DNA from: Ignelater luminosus | Lineage: Eukaryota; Arthropoda; Insecta; Coleoptera; Elateridae | Direction: 5' to 3' | DNA: 64,000 bases | Assembly (NCBI GenBank): GCA_011009095.1 | Contig: VTPC01000932.1 | Span: 84,977-148,976 of the forward strand | Shown: positions 26,493-46,822 of the stretch, one piece after another | Position numbering within the stretch: position 1 is the stretch's first letter | Layout of the letters: each line of letters starts with the position of its first letter | Translations under genes and position numbers: made by a program | Notes under the pieces: model-generated | The model's database searches: none | Told to the model about the DNA's origin: nothing | What the model saw: the letters and a program-made list of their open reading frames with translations, nothing else

Positions 26493-28761
26493 TGTATAAT
26501 TTTGTAAATGAAGTTGTAAAGTGTCAAACATACCTTATTAACTTGTGACTAACAAACACTATTATTCAATAATGTCACATAGCACACTAAAACTATGCAC
26601 ATTTGACCAAGAGAGCAAGACAGTATAGAATGCTGTACATCTTATTTCCATTCCCACTTCTATCGACATCACGACGTGGGAGACTACTTATCTATCAACT
26701 TTTATAATAGTTAGTCGTAATCCAAGATGTTTGTAGGAATTCTACTGTAGCAATACTTTAATTTGCCTTATTGGACATTATAGTGTGTTATCTTACTAAG
26801 AATATAGAAATTTTAGTGAAAAAAGATTATTAGGATCTGAATTTGCTTGTCTACTATAGCGATTAAAAGCATGTAAAATGACATCTCAAAAACAAAACAA
26901 TAGGTTTTCAATTCTAAATAGTCAAACGCTGAATAAAAGGTTAAGAAGTGTAGTAGTTATGACAGTGGGTTAATTCAATCATAACAGAATTTGTGAATAT
27001 CTTTAGATGAGGTTATATCCCCAATATATGTAATTCTAATTATTCTGGGTCAAAAAACATAAATCACTAATTTCATAAACATTAAAAGCATCGACAAGAA
27101 AATAGCTATTCCTGTAATACCAGGATTGTTACTTTGGGCAACAAAACGCATCTGACTATTAAAAAATTATTTTATTTTTGGAAATTACTGTATGTATCGC
27201 TAAAAAACAAGCATTTAATAGCTCAGAAATCAAGTGGGCATGCCATTAAAAACAATTTTTCATCTCTTCATAGTGAAATGAAAAACAATCATGAAAATAA
27301 AGGGTGCATTCAGGGACACTTGAGCAGCCAAGATCCTAACTAAGCAAATTTCGTGCAGAGGATATTTTTCAGCATCTAGATTAGATTGTAGGCTGAGTTT
27401 GTCAGCACTGTCAAAGACAGTGGGAGACCTTAGATTTAGCTCAGCTTCTAATCAAAAACGGCAAGTGGAATGTACATGCAAAAATTGTGACAGCTTTTCA
27501 ATAAATTAAATGGTTGAGCATCCCTGAATGTATCCAATGTTTTCACGTTGTTGGTAAATTCCTAGCCACTCTTCTATTGGTTGTTCATTGTATTCTTATT
27601 TATCACAAAAATCTTTAGATTAGAGATGGACAAGTTATACTAGATATAGAAGTAGTAGCTGGAAATGCAATAATGCATAAATTGCATTACTTACCTTTTC
27701 TGTAAATGCCTGTTAGATAGAACAGAAAAACACAAATTTTCTCAAACCCATAAATTTTATGCCAATCAAGTTATGAGGATGGTAAGTGTAGTGGTATAGT
27801 GTTCATATTAAAATAAAACAACAAATACGATTACATACTAAAATTTATTGTTACAGTTACAACTAAAATACAATAAGTCTAGAAGAATAGTCCATATTCT
27901 CATATTTTTGTAATTTAGTAAAAAAAGTATACACAAGCTGTTTTACGGTCATCCACTTTTTCATACTTGCTTCAGTTTTACGAACAAGGAAAAAGAAAAA
28001 CAAACTCAAAATTAATATATGCTGCACAAGCAAACTACCTTGTTTTTTTTTTAATTGCACATTGCAGGAACCTATTCTGCGGAAGTTCACAAAATGAATT
28101 ATATTAATACATAACTGTCTTAAATGTTGTACACTGTAAAATGAATCAACGTTTAAAGTTGTGATTACAATAGTAGTACGTACAATGTTGTTTTATACTT
28201 AGTTTTTACTTTTGTCAATTATTCGAGCACAAAACAAATAAAAACTAATTATGTTGAACCAAATCAAAATTAGCAACTTTATTGTCTAGAAAAACCAAAA
28301 ATTAAATAACAAGCAGGAACATATACTTAGTGCCTACTGAACACAAATTTATTACTTTTAATATTCAGTACATAAATTTCAGAAGTTACAAATACGTAAA
28401 GTGAAATACCACATACATTTGGCCTCTGCGAGTTACAGTTCTAACCAAAATATTGTAATAAACTTTTACGCTACACAGAAAATATCAAGAAAAAAATCAC
28501 GAAACTTAAGAATTAATACGTCGCAACTACAAAATAAAAAATTTACCACGAAGAGACTGTTATATTTATACAATAAAATTACCATACAAATCTACTCTAA
28601 CTAAAATTGTAAGTTAAGTCGGAAATCATAAACATCAATTAGATTTTATAGGTAGACAGATGAAATCAATGATGATGAAACGTTGAGATGAAAGGGCCAA
28701 ATTGTGCCAGAAGGGCAAAGGGAGATAACACGGATAATTGTGACGATTTTGCACGAGCCAA
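26493..28761. other. Region downstream of UBE2E, probable 3' UTR plus intergenic
   Basis: TTTATT (AATAAA on the minus strand) occurs near 28273 and 28343, so the UBE2E transcript may end there. Short open frames here (for example 27134-27343, 27863-28090, 28401-28604) have AT-biased composition and no recognisable domain. Confidence 0.4.
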
Positions 28762-37230
<8,469 letters not shown>

Positions 37231-37846
37231 ATCTTAAAACGCACGGACTTCAGTTATAAGTTGTTTAATACGCATATTTGTACGGCGACGTTACTTTTTG
37301 ATTGACGGATTTATCATCCGTTTTCAAGCAAAGTACATTCGAGACATGCATTTTGGAATAATCCACAAGATCTACACAATTAAATAAAAGTGTAAGGATT
37401 GTATATTAACTTACTTATGGTTTTAAGCACTGTTATTAACAAAAACAAGACACACTCCCTGCACCCTTTTCAGAACTTTGGATTGTTCATGGCGTTCAAC
37501 AGAGGCATTGAAGAATGAATAATTCAGTGATGACAACAATGCAAAACACAGTTTCCTCCAAATCCGATTTTTAAAAATATTTTAAGCAAATACTAAAACT
37601 TATGATAGATTTCTTATGAGATTTATATTTTCAAGAAAAATTATTATTTTCAAACGTTTATAGCTTTACGATTACTTAATTTCTTAATTTATAACTTTTT
37701 AAACATTTAAATGTTCAGGGAATTCCTGACTTAGAGGCAACACTGGTTGGTGTACAAAAACCTAACCTAAAATATCTTTACGGTAGTTTAGTTTGTTTTT
37801 AAAAACAAAATAATCTTTTAATAACAAGAAATTACAACAAATTTAG

Positions 37847-38386
37847 AAAATGGGATTGGTTACTAATGTAGGACCATTAGATTTAGAATTGCATTCTGAT
37901 ATAGCTCCTAAAACATGCGAAAACTACTTGAAACATTATGAAAGTGGTTATTATGATGGTACAAAATTCTACATTATTATTATTTTATATTTTATTTCAT
38001 TTAATTACTCAAATGAAATTTTTAGACACAAGGTGGAGATTCAATGAATGAAGTGGTGAATCAATTTGGGGCAAGCCATTTGAAGATGAATTTGAATCAA
38101 ATTTAACACATACTGCCCATGGAATTTTTTCCATGGCATATTCACGAAAGAATACAAATGGATTACAATTGTAAGTTGGTAACTTCTTTTATATTGTAGG
38201 TGCTAAATGCTAATGTTTAGTTTTATAACATACCATTCCTGGAAGCAACTGGATAATAAGCTTACAGTGTTTCGAAGAGTGGTTGGGGGTGTAGATACTT
38301 TAACGGAAATGGAATTGAAGTGGTTAATAAAAATAAAAGATAAAGCACAGATATTTGTAGATCCTTATCAGGAAGCTAATGAACAG
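37847..38386 (+). pseudogene. PPIL2-like cyclophilin fragment, non-processed pseudogene
   Basis: Blocks match the isomerase domain of PPIL2 (the U-box cyclophilin) in order: GLVTNVGPLDLELHSDIAPK with TCENYLKH and YYDGTKF (37847-37969); TQGGDS, then, after a one-base shift, [20 protein letters not shown] and [14 protein letters not shown] (38026-38171); then FFITYHSWKQLDNKLTVFRR with VVGGVDTL and IFVDPYQEANEQ (to 38386). A short intron with GTAAGT donor and TTTAG acceptor is kept at about 38172-38220 and its removal restores the QFFIT motif. The segment between YYDGTKF and QGGD is lost and a frameshift follows SMNE. No U-box half is present. Hence a duplicated genomic fragment, not a retrocopy. 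Confidence 0.75.
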
Positions 38387-38835
38387 GTATTCTATAAATT
38401 TCAAGATTTCTGGTCATTTTTGTTGTTGTGTACTAATAAAGTTCAGATTCTATGCAAAATGCATCTTGTTTGTTATTAAGACTACAACCACCATATTTAG
38501 TATGTGTCCGAACTATATTGAATTAAAGCTTATGACGTAAATTAAAAATTGTATATTTTGATGTTCAGATTAAAATTACATATTTTTCCCCTCATAAGAA
38601 ATATTGAAAACCAGATAAAATTCTTCAAACCCCATAAAATGCACTTAAGTATGCATAACAGTAAAATACAAAGAAATATAGGTAAATCCTTAAAACTTCC
38701 ATAACAGTATTCAATATGTATTCATTCACAGCTTTACCATTCTGTGGTTTAAGAACCTCTTTCCCAAATGATTAGGACATGCGGCAATGTAATTTTTAAG
38801 TATCATTAATTAGTATCCACAAATACCTACCTGAG

Positions 38836-41034
38836 TTGATAAAAGTTGCAAATTTGGAAACATTTTGTCAGTGCCGCTCAAATAAGCTTCAGTATGCAAA
38901 AGTAAAAAGTTATCTTATATCTGTCTGGATTAAAAATTATCCAGAATTAGTTCTAGATAATGAAAATGTGTTCTGTAAGGCCTTTGGAAAAGGGATGTTT
39001 TTTACAATATTACGTTTGCACTAGAAATTTGCATTTACGTTTAGTTTAATAATATGAAATACAAAAAAGAAACAAATTAGTTATTTTCCCTAATTGTAGA
39101 ATTTAAGGTGAATTGTGTATGTTAGAAACATGAGACAAATTTATTAAACTAAAAAACAGAAATATAGTTGTTGTCATAGGAATTTTTAATTTTTTATTAT
39201 TTTACTGTTTTCCTGGTTTTGCTTGTGGTACCTTAAAATTTTCTAGGGGACTACTAAGAAATTCTTTCGTGATTAGGATTGGTAAAGGATTTTGTAATTT
39301 TTCAAGTTGATTTTGTTAATTGTTAAATTTGTAACACAAGAGAGAAATATAGTAAACTAAAGAAATATGATTTTATTTAAGATTGTGTGTAAGCAAAAAT
39401 TGCAAGTGGACCAGCATATCAACACTGCAAAACACAAGGAGAGAGCCAAGAAAATGAGAAAAACGAATGTGTCACGAACTTCTTTGCGACAATCTTTTGC
39501 TACATCATCAAGATCATCTGGACAAGAAGATTTTAATTTATGGATAAGTGCAAATATACCCTTAAATAAGATGCAAAATCCTAAATTTAAATTATTTCTA
39601 GAAACTTTTTGTGACAAAATTATTTCACATGAAAGCATGTTAAGAAAAAATTATGTAAATTTGCTGTACGATAACATAATTATGGAACTCAATAGTCAGG
39701 TTAAAGATGAATATCTGTTCTTCATAGTAGATGAAACAACTGTTGCAGATGCATTGTTAATTTACTAATTGGGATTCCAAATGAAAATGTATTACCGAAG
39801 TCCTTTTTGATTAGTAGCAAACAATTGGAAAAAAACGAATAGTGTAGCGATTGTTCACTTGGTAAATGAAAACTTTATGAAGTTCATTGCACCAAACATA
39901 GTTGCAACAAAGAAATTGTTTTCTTGCTCAGTGACGCAGTCACATACCGTACATGATAGAATCAGAGAGAAATTTAAAAATTTTTTATCAAAATCTTGTT
40001 CAAGTAATATGGCTTAAAGCACGGAAAAAATAGAGTTGCTGAAGAACTTAAATATCAATTTCCATTAGTTAATTCCCTAATGGGTTTTATTCTAGCAATG
40101 TTCAAACATTTGATGATAGAGGGCAATATAGTATTTAGCGGTCCTATACCTATCTTGCTTTAAAATGTGGTAGAGAGATGATGTATTTATTAAAGCATGT
40201 GATAGAAATATTGACATTGTTGTCGCAAGCACAGAGAGAGCAGGACCGAGGATAGTAGCACCATTTGTTAACAATTAGAGGCTTAGTAGTATAAAGAAAA
40301 TATTTGTTAACTCCTTAATGCACCGATTAAAAATTCAAAAGCGATCTTTTTTCCATCAATTTTTTTATTCTCTATTTTCTTAAGATACAAAAGAATGTTA
40401 AAGAATCTTGAAAAAAAAACAAAAAAAGTTGCTGATAATCACCGTTGGCGACTTTTCTCGGGTGACAGGAAATAAGCACAACACTGTCTAACGTGTATAT
40501 TGAGTTTTAGTTATATAGAAAACCAAAACTGTAGGTCTCATGAGTTAACTCGGACGCGTGAAGAAACCGAAGTTAACTTGGGCGAGTGCATTGAGAGGTT
40601 AAAGCACCTCTTCGCATCCAAGTATATTAATGACAGAATTAATGTTTATTAAAACCCATTGCAGTTTTTAAAGTAGTTTCATTAAAAAATTGGAAACCAA
40701 ACAATTGTCATTGGTAAATGTAATTTCTGTTGGAGACCACTGCCAGTTCTTATTAAAAGTTGTTCTTGGTACAATAGGCAAAACCATATTTGACAAATTT
40801 AATTACATTATTTCTAAAAGTAATGGCTATCAGATGCTATTTACTGCATCAAAGGTATTATCATTAGCAGATATAGATGCGAATGTTGATATAAATTTAA
40901 AACCTGATCAAATTTGTGCATTAAAATATGCACCAATTACATCAGTGGATGTAGAAAGAAGTTTTTCGACATATAAGAATATGTTGGCAGACAAAAGACA
41001 AAGGTTTGCTGCTCTTAAAATATTTAGTTATTAA
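38836..41034 (+). pseudogene. hAT-superfamily transposase pseudogene (BED-finger / CGGBP1-like type)
   Basis: Pieces in order: VWIKNYPELVLDNENVFCKA (38836-39024); VCKQKLQVDQHINTAKHKER, FNLWISANIPLNKMQNPKF and FIVDETTVADA (39367-39768); then the C-terminal dimerisation block ALKYAPITSVDVERSFSTYK and MLADKRQRF (40690-41034). These are diagnostic of hAT transposases and the related zinc-finger proteins of insects. The middle third (39770-40690) is degraded, with many stops. I could not define the terminal repeats. Confidence 0.78.
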
Positions 41035-41379
41035 TTGGTATTCAATGTTAAAAGATAGGGAAACTTAATAATTTCCAATGTAATTAATCAATTATGTCTA
41101 TAAGTATCTATATAATTTTTTGTTTTTAAATTGTACCTAATAAAAGTTCTATTTTCTGAATTCTTGTCTTTGAAATATAATCCCAAATTATCAAAAATGA
41201 AGAGCATATTGATGCATAAATTGTACAAAAAAAACATATTTTGACAAAAAACATTGCATATTTATGCGCATATTTTCATATTTTGTAGCGCATAAAAATC
41301 CAAACTTTAATGATGATTAATGCCCAAAGCCTAAAAAAATACATAAGTAAATACAATCTTAGTTTATTAATTTAGCTTT

Positions 41380-41389
41380 NNNNNNNNNN
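41380..41389. other. Assembly gap, 10 N
   Basis: Ten Ns, between the hAT remnant and the odorant receptor gene. Confidence 0.99.
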
Positions 41390-41748
41390 TGTGTATTTGC
41401 AAATATTTTTACTACTGATAAAAATAATAATGATGAAGGAACAGTTCTCATGAAAAATAAAGCCACAAGTTATAATTTTAATTTCAATAACTGGTAGTTT
41501 AGTTGACTAAAATTGTAAATATGTAAATAAATGAATAGTTGTAGGAAAAGGTAATTTTAATCCTTCTTTCTTTTGTAAGATATTATAAATTCTGTTTATA
41601 TCTCAGAATAATAGGTGTATAATTTATTTATTGATAACCTAATGTATTCATTATAGTACTTGTTATTTTATTGAAGTATGTCATTTCCAAGATTATTTAT
41701 AAAATAATCGAAAGCTTTTGTGCAGTTTACTCTTTATTTGCAAGCAAA

Positions 41749-44700
41749 ATGGATATTCTTCATCTTAATAAAAAGCTTTTGAAAATTCTTACAGTTTGGC
41801 CAGTAAATGATCAAGTTTCTACCAGTACTGTGAAATCGACAGTATTATTTTTATCGCCTACCTCTGTGACCGTCATACCTATTTTGCATGCTTTATTACG
41901 ACAGGTACTTATATATTTTAATTTTAATAAACAAGACAATTATACTGGGTGTTAGTTGTATCTGGGATTGACTTTTTACTTTATTATAGGCTAATACAGA
42001 GTGATCAAAGAAAAATGAAGGGCATAAATTAAAATTGATGTGCATTTGTTAACTGTCAAATATTTTATTAAGTTTGTTTAAAATTGCCCTTTTAAAGTTT
42101 TGTGTAATTATTATCATTGTGCACTGCAGCCATAAAGGCTTATTGTGCTTTCCCAATTAGTTCTAGCTCCACTTTGACTACCCTGTGCCTTCAACCAGAC
42201 AACATAGTTTTTAGTGAAGGAGAGAGTAAAGTTCTTCAGTTGCATTGCAACAAACCTGAATAGTTTGAATTTTTGACAAGACAATGCATCACACTGACAT
42301 AAGATATATTTCCACAGTCTGCAGTCCAGATCACCATTAAACTGTTTCATATTGTGGATATAACTTTCACAGGGAGATGGACCTGTGAGTAATGCTACTG
42401 TTGTTTTTAACTGAGTTCTGCTCATTGCATTGAGCTTCTCAGCTCTTTTCGTGGATGGTCTATCTACAAATACCTTCCTGTACCTGTTTCTGGGATAATC
42501 AGCCCAGATCTGGCTTTGTTGTTCTATGACCCATGTAATTATAACTTCTCTCAGCAAACACTTAGGTATTCCTAGAGCTGGTTCTGGTCAAAAGAATGAG
42601 TTTTTTGATCTCAGTATTTAGCTAAACAATCAGCTTTTTTGTTGCCTCCATGCCCGTTTAACAGTATCTTGGTCTTTACCTCTACTTTTGGTTTCATGCC
42701 ATATATTCCTGTACCCATGCCTTCCAAGGCCTTCGATCTGGTTTACAGCCCATCGAATGGCATTTGCTCAGTATTATTCGAGATTTCTCTGATTTCATTG
42801 ACAATGATTACTTGGAAATTTTTACCCAGGTGTATTACTGGGGCCAGAGTCTGATCTCATGTCAAAGACAAGGTTGCTTACCCTTTTACAGATTGAACAG
42901 TAGCCTGAGTCTGCAGTTTTCAGGTTTCCTGCATTCTGGAATTATACAGGATCTTGTTTCTTCTTATACCATAAGGTCCAGCAGAATCTTCAATGTTACT
43001 GCAGAAGTCGTTCTCTTAGCTCCTGTTATTCCCAATCTTTGAATCTTGGAGTTTGTTCGCAGTATTGTGGGCTACCACACCAAGGTTGCATTTGTCATCA
43101 CTGGTCTGATCACCCTAATGTACAGGATGTTTCAAATTTGAACTGTAGCATGGGTATATGGCTTATTATAAGAGATGCAGCATATGTTTACATTTGGCAC
43201 TTTTGCTAAATCTTATGCTGAATAATAATCTGAAAACAAATTTGTGCTGGCTTCTTTTGTTTTTGACTTATGATCAAAAAAAAGGCAAAATGGCATTTTA
43301 CGTTTTTTGTTTCCAGCTTTCTTATTATTGGGAATTTTAAAAAGTTCTTTATTACTAATAACTTCAGATTGTCAAACTTGTCGACCAACGTTTCGGCTTC
43401 ATGGAACCATTATCACGTTCATTTTTTCTTATAGCTGCCATATTTGATATTGAGTTATTTGATAAGATTTCTCATGCTGTTTTCAACAGTATAAGACATG
43501 CCCCTAACTTGATTTACAATGAAAATATAAAATAAATTGATAAAAAGTTATAGTAAATCAAGTAGACCATGTTTTTTATTTTTTTTCATTCATGAGAGAA
43601 GACATGAAAGAAGTGGAAGTTAACATGTCTGCATGCAACTTTAAAGGCTGATAACTTCACAACTAAGATAAATCGACCACAGGTTCTATTTGAAAGAATA
43701 CTTATCTAGTCACCAGGAATTTACCCTATCAATATGTCAATGTTATTTATTTACATCCTGTATACAATATATTCATAGATTGACCGCATGATAGGTGTAA
43801 ATGACAAAAGAATTTCAAATATCAAAACCAAACTCATTAATCAATTTCTGCTTGATCTAAAATGAATTTTGAAAGTATTTTGTTTTTTTTTAATCTAGGA
43901 GACCTCACTGGTAGAGTAAAAACTAAAATTCTTGTAGGCAAAATGTGCTTTGCTTTTATTTATTTATTTTATAAGGAAGGATTCAACAATTAATGTTTTA
44001 TTAAAAAATTCAATTTTTTTTATCAAAAAATATCAACTTTTGGGAGTTAAGAATTGGTTACCTTTTAGTGTTGTAATTCTCTCCACGCACCCAGTCAATC
44101 ACAGATTTGTTACACATTTTTATTGTTGAGTATCCAAAGTGTTAGTTGTTTTATTTGCTTAGCCATCCTATTTATTATTCTGTTTGTTAGTCTGTAAGAG
44201 GTACAATAAAAATTGCAAATTGTAGGTACTTTATGGTGTAGAAAATGTTAATATAATAATTGATGGATCAATAGGAATACTTGAGTTTTTATTTTATTGG
44301 TATGTTCTAATTTGTTTTTTAATGAACTTTAACAAAATAAAAGATGCTGCATCAATTGTAAATAAGTTTCAAAAGTTTTGTTCTCTACAAATTATAAATG
44401 ATGCAGAAAATGAGGTTCAGAAATTTACTCGAGGTATGTATAATGATTAACTAATTTTTGTTTCTTATTTACTGAGTTTTTTGTATAACAGCTACTTTAA
44501 CATATGCTATAATTGCATTATGTATTAACTCAGCTGCACCATTATTTAATAAAAAGCATTGTCCAGGAAGAAATTCAAAATTATTACAAGAAAGGGATCC
44601 CTGTGGTTTGATTATTCGAGCTTATTACCCTATAGATGTCAGCAGCTCTCCATACTTTGAATTAGTTTACTTTCTTCAAGTCTATTGCACTGTTATTATT

Positions 44701-45562
44701 TCAATTTCTGTTTTGTGCGTTACATTATATTTATTAGGTATGTATAAAAAGTCTTACATTCATTTAGATGCCGATATAATCAAAGATATAAGGTAAACAC
44801 AATCCATTAGCTATTATATAAATTGTTTTAGGATTATTAATGCACTCAGTGGCTCAAATAAGAAATTGCAGAAAATTGGTTTCAAATATATTTACTACAG
44901 ATTATGTAGAAACAGAAGTGTCGAGAATAAGGCTTATGAATAAAATAAACTTTTGCATTCAGTACCACATTGCCATCATACAGTATGTTTTAGAGATATC
45001 ACATTTTTATGAAAATTAAATTATGGTATACTGTTTTAGATTTTCTCATGAAATAGTAAGTGCATTTAGCAGCATGATGTTGATATATTTAACAATGACA
45101 TCAGTAGCCATCGGTGCTCTTGGTTATCAGATTATTAGTAGTATAGATAATCAGGATTTATTAAGGTTCATTATGCATTTGGGAGGATGGCTGCTTCTTT
45201 TATTTTCCACTTGTTTTTATGGACAGAAATTAATTGATGAAGCAAGTTATATCTGCAAGTTAAACTGATAACTGTGAAAAACTTTAAAATTTTTTTAGAG
45301 TTCTGCTCTTGCAATTGATGCTTACAACAGTAGATGGTACACTGGTTCCATTTCAGTCCAAAAGAATCTAATTTTATTAATAATGAGAGCTCAACAACCT
45401 TTAAAGTTATCTGCTGCTTTTTTAGGAGTAATGTCGTATGAAACATTTTTACAGGTTGGTTATTGCAGTAGATTATTTTCAATGGGTTTGAAGACCTGCT
45501 TGTTGTAGGTACTGAAAACGGCTTATTCTTATTTAACATTGCTATTAACTATGACAGAGTAA
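41749..45562 (+). CDS. Insect odorant receptor, 7 exons, 390 aa
   Basis: Exons 41749-41904, 44226-44433, 44492-44737, 44832-44982, 45040-45241, 45299-45454 and 45509-45562 total 1173 bases, 391 codons with TAA, the usual length of this family. Intron phases are 0,1,1,2,0,0. Family marks are LLKILTVWPVND near the N-terminus, FYGQKLIDE joined to SSALAIDAYNSRWY, LLIMRAQQPLKLSA, and the last short exon VLKTAYSYLTLL. Odorant receptors are seven-pass, inverted-topology ligand-gated channel subunits that pair with Orco in sensory neuron dendrites. All junctions are GT-AG except exon 5, where only a GC donor (GAA|GCAAGT) keeps the conserved reading. I start at 41749; an in-frame ATG at 41671 would add 26 unusual residues. 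Intron 1 contains a LINE fragment and a MITE-like element. Confidence 0.88.
42110..43120 (-). pseudogene. LINE fragment: RT thumb and RNase H domain remnants
   Basis: On the minus strand, from high to low coordinates: KIQRLGITGAKRTTSAVTLK with ILLDL (RT C-terminal block of RNase H-bearing clades such as R1, LOA or I), then SKALEGMGTGIYG (RNase H start), GHGGNKKADCLAKY (RNase H end), GPEPALGIPK, and an open frame at 42557-42114 with MSRTQLKTTVALLTG and ILCQCDALS. About 80 residues between GTGIYG and GHGGN appear deleted, and several stops are present. It lies inside odorant receptor intron 1. Confidence 0.72.
43123..43760. mobile_element. 638-bp TA-flanked element with short TIR CAGGATGT
   Basis: CAGGATGT begins at 43123 and its complement ends at 43760, with TA on both sides (43121-43122, 43761-43762). 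Matching does not clearly continue past the first eight bases. The interior contains CCAACGTTTCGGCTTCATGG, a phrase seen in many animal repeats. It abuts the LINE fragment. Confidence 0.45.
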
Positions 45563-46636
45563 TTATAGGTGTATCTGTTATCTGTCTTTTACACATTCTG
45601 TTTTTTAACTCTTTCAAAATGTATGCAACTAACTAGCTATCAAACAGCAATATGTAACAGTTTTGAGTAACACCTGGGAAACAGAAAGATATTATTATAA
45701 TAAGTCCATCTTAAAGAAAACATGGACATATTCTATTGATACAGTTAATTGAGAATTAGTAAAGACATTTTAAAAGTGGCAAACTAATTTTAAATTATGC
45801 TTACAAAAAATACAACATTTGATTTGCCCAAGTTCCTAGTCATATCCTTCTGTTGCCTAATAAATAGTAATAATAACTTAGTACACTTTAGTAACAGCTC
45901 ATAACTTTTCATTATGAAAGCAACATAAAAAGGACACCAGGTAGTATAAATGTTTGTTGTAGCTATTGAGAAATAATAGTCTCTAAGATTTGCTTCAAGA
46001 TCTAAATTGTAATTCTGTTTTTAAATTTGCTTGCATTCTTTCTGAGCTATTCTAAAATATATAAAATGCTTTAATCAGATTTACAGTGTTTCTTTAGTAG
46101 TATTTAATGCTGTGGACTTTATTTCAGTAGTAAGAATAAAGGGAACTAAGAAGATGCAATTGTACGATAGTTACACCATCATGAAGGCAGTGCCAAAGAA
46201 TCACTGCACATTTATGTTCAGCAGCATATGATTTTATAGTTTGATTAGTTTACACCAATTTAAGGTAAATCATCAAAGTAGGAAACATAAAAAAAGCAAA
46301 GTCAGCTTTGTGATATCAGTCCATGTATGTAAGTTTTCAGTACAAGGACTCTCCTAAATGATGATCATATGGGTTTGCAAATTAACAGCACATTGAAGAA
46401 GGAAAGGTTGATGCTTTAAGAGTTTGATCTCTGTGTTGCTACAGCAGGGATGGCTCATACAATGGTTTACTGGTTTGCGCATCCCCCAAAAATTTTGAAG
46501 AAAAAAGATTTTAATTTTTTATAATAACAAATAATAAGCAAAGTAGTATTTTTACTAAAAATAATTTTTTTGTTTAAATATGCTTCACCAATGTGTCGGT
46601 GCAGTACTTTGATTTAATATAAGGCTTGGTCAGCAC
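45563..46636. other. Intergenic, nothing recognised
   Basis: AT-rich sequence after the odorant receptor. I see no gene, RNA or repeat boundary. Confidence 0.4.
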
Positions 46637-46822
46637 ATATTTGATCCTTCTAATTCCTTGTTTTTTCACTACTACTAATATGTTCAATTTAGAAAATAAA
46701 TTTTATAACTCCTGGTTTGATTCTTTGAAGGATTTTAAAAAGAACAAACCAGAAGTTATAAAATCTATTTGCTAGATCAAACATAGTAGTAGTGAAGAAA
46801 CAAGGAATTAGAAGGAACAAGC
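46637..46822. repeat. Long near-perfect hairpin, arms about 80 bp, loop about 21 bp
   Basis: The left arm (about 46641-46720: CTTCTAATTCCTTGTTTTTT, CACTACTACTAATATGTTCA, TTTTATAACTCCTGGTTTGA) pairs with the right arm (about 46742-46820), which contains AACAAACCAGAAGTTATAAA and ACATAGTAGTAGTGAAGAAA then CAAGGAATTAGAAGG. By eye identity is around 90%. No TA or other terminal duplication is evident. The open frame on the minus strand (46689-46937) merely overlaps this structure. Confidence 0.8.

Noticed and set aside
39357-39638. 93-codon minus-strand frame with hydrophobic stretch
   Set aside because: Antisense shadow of the hAT transposase remnant.
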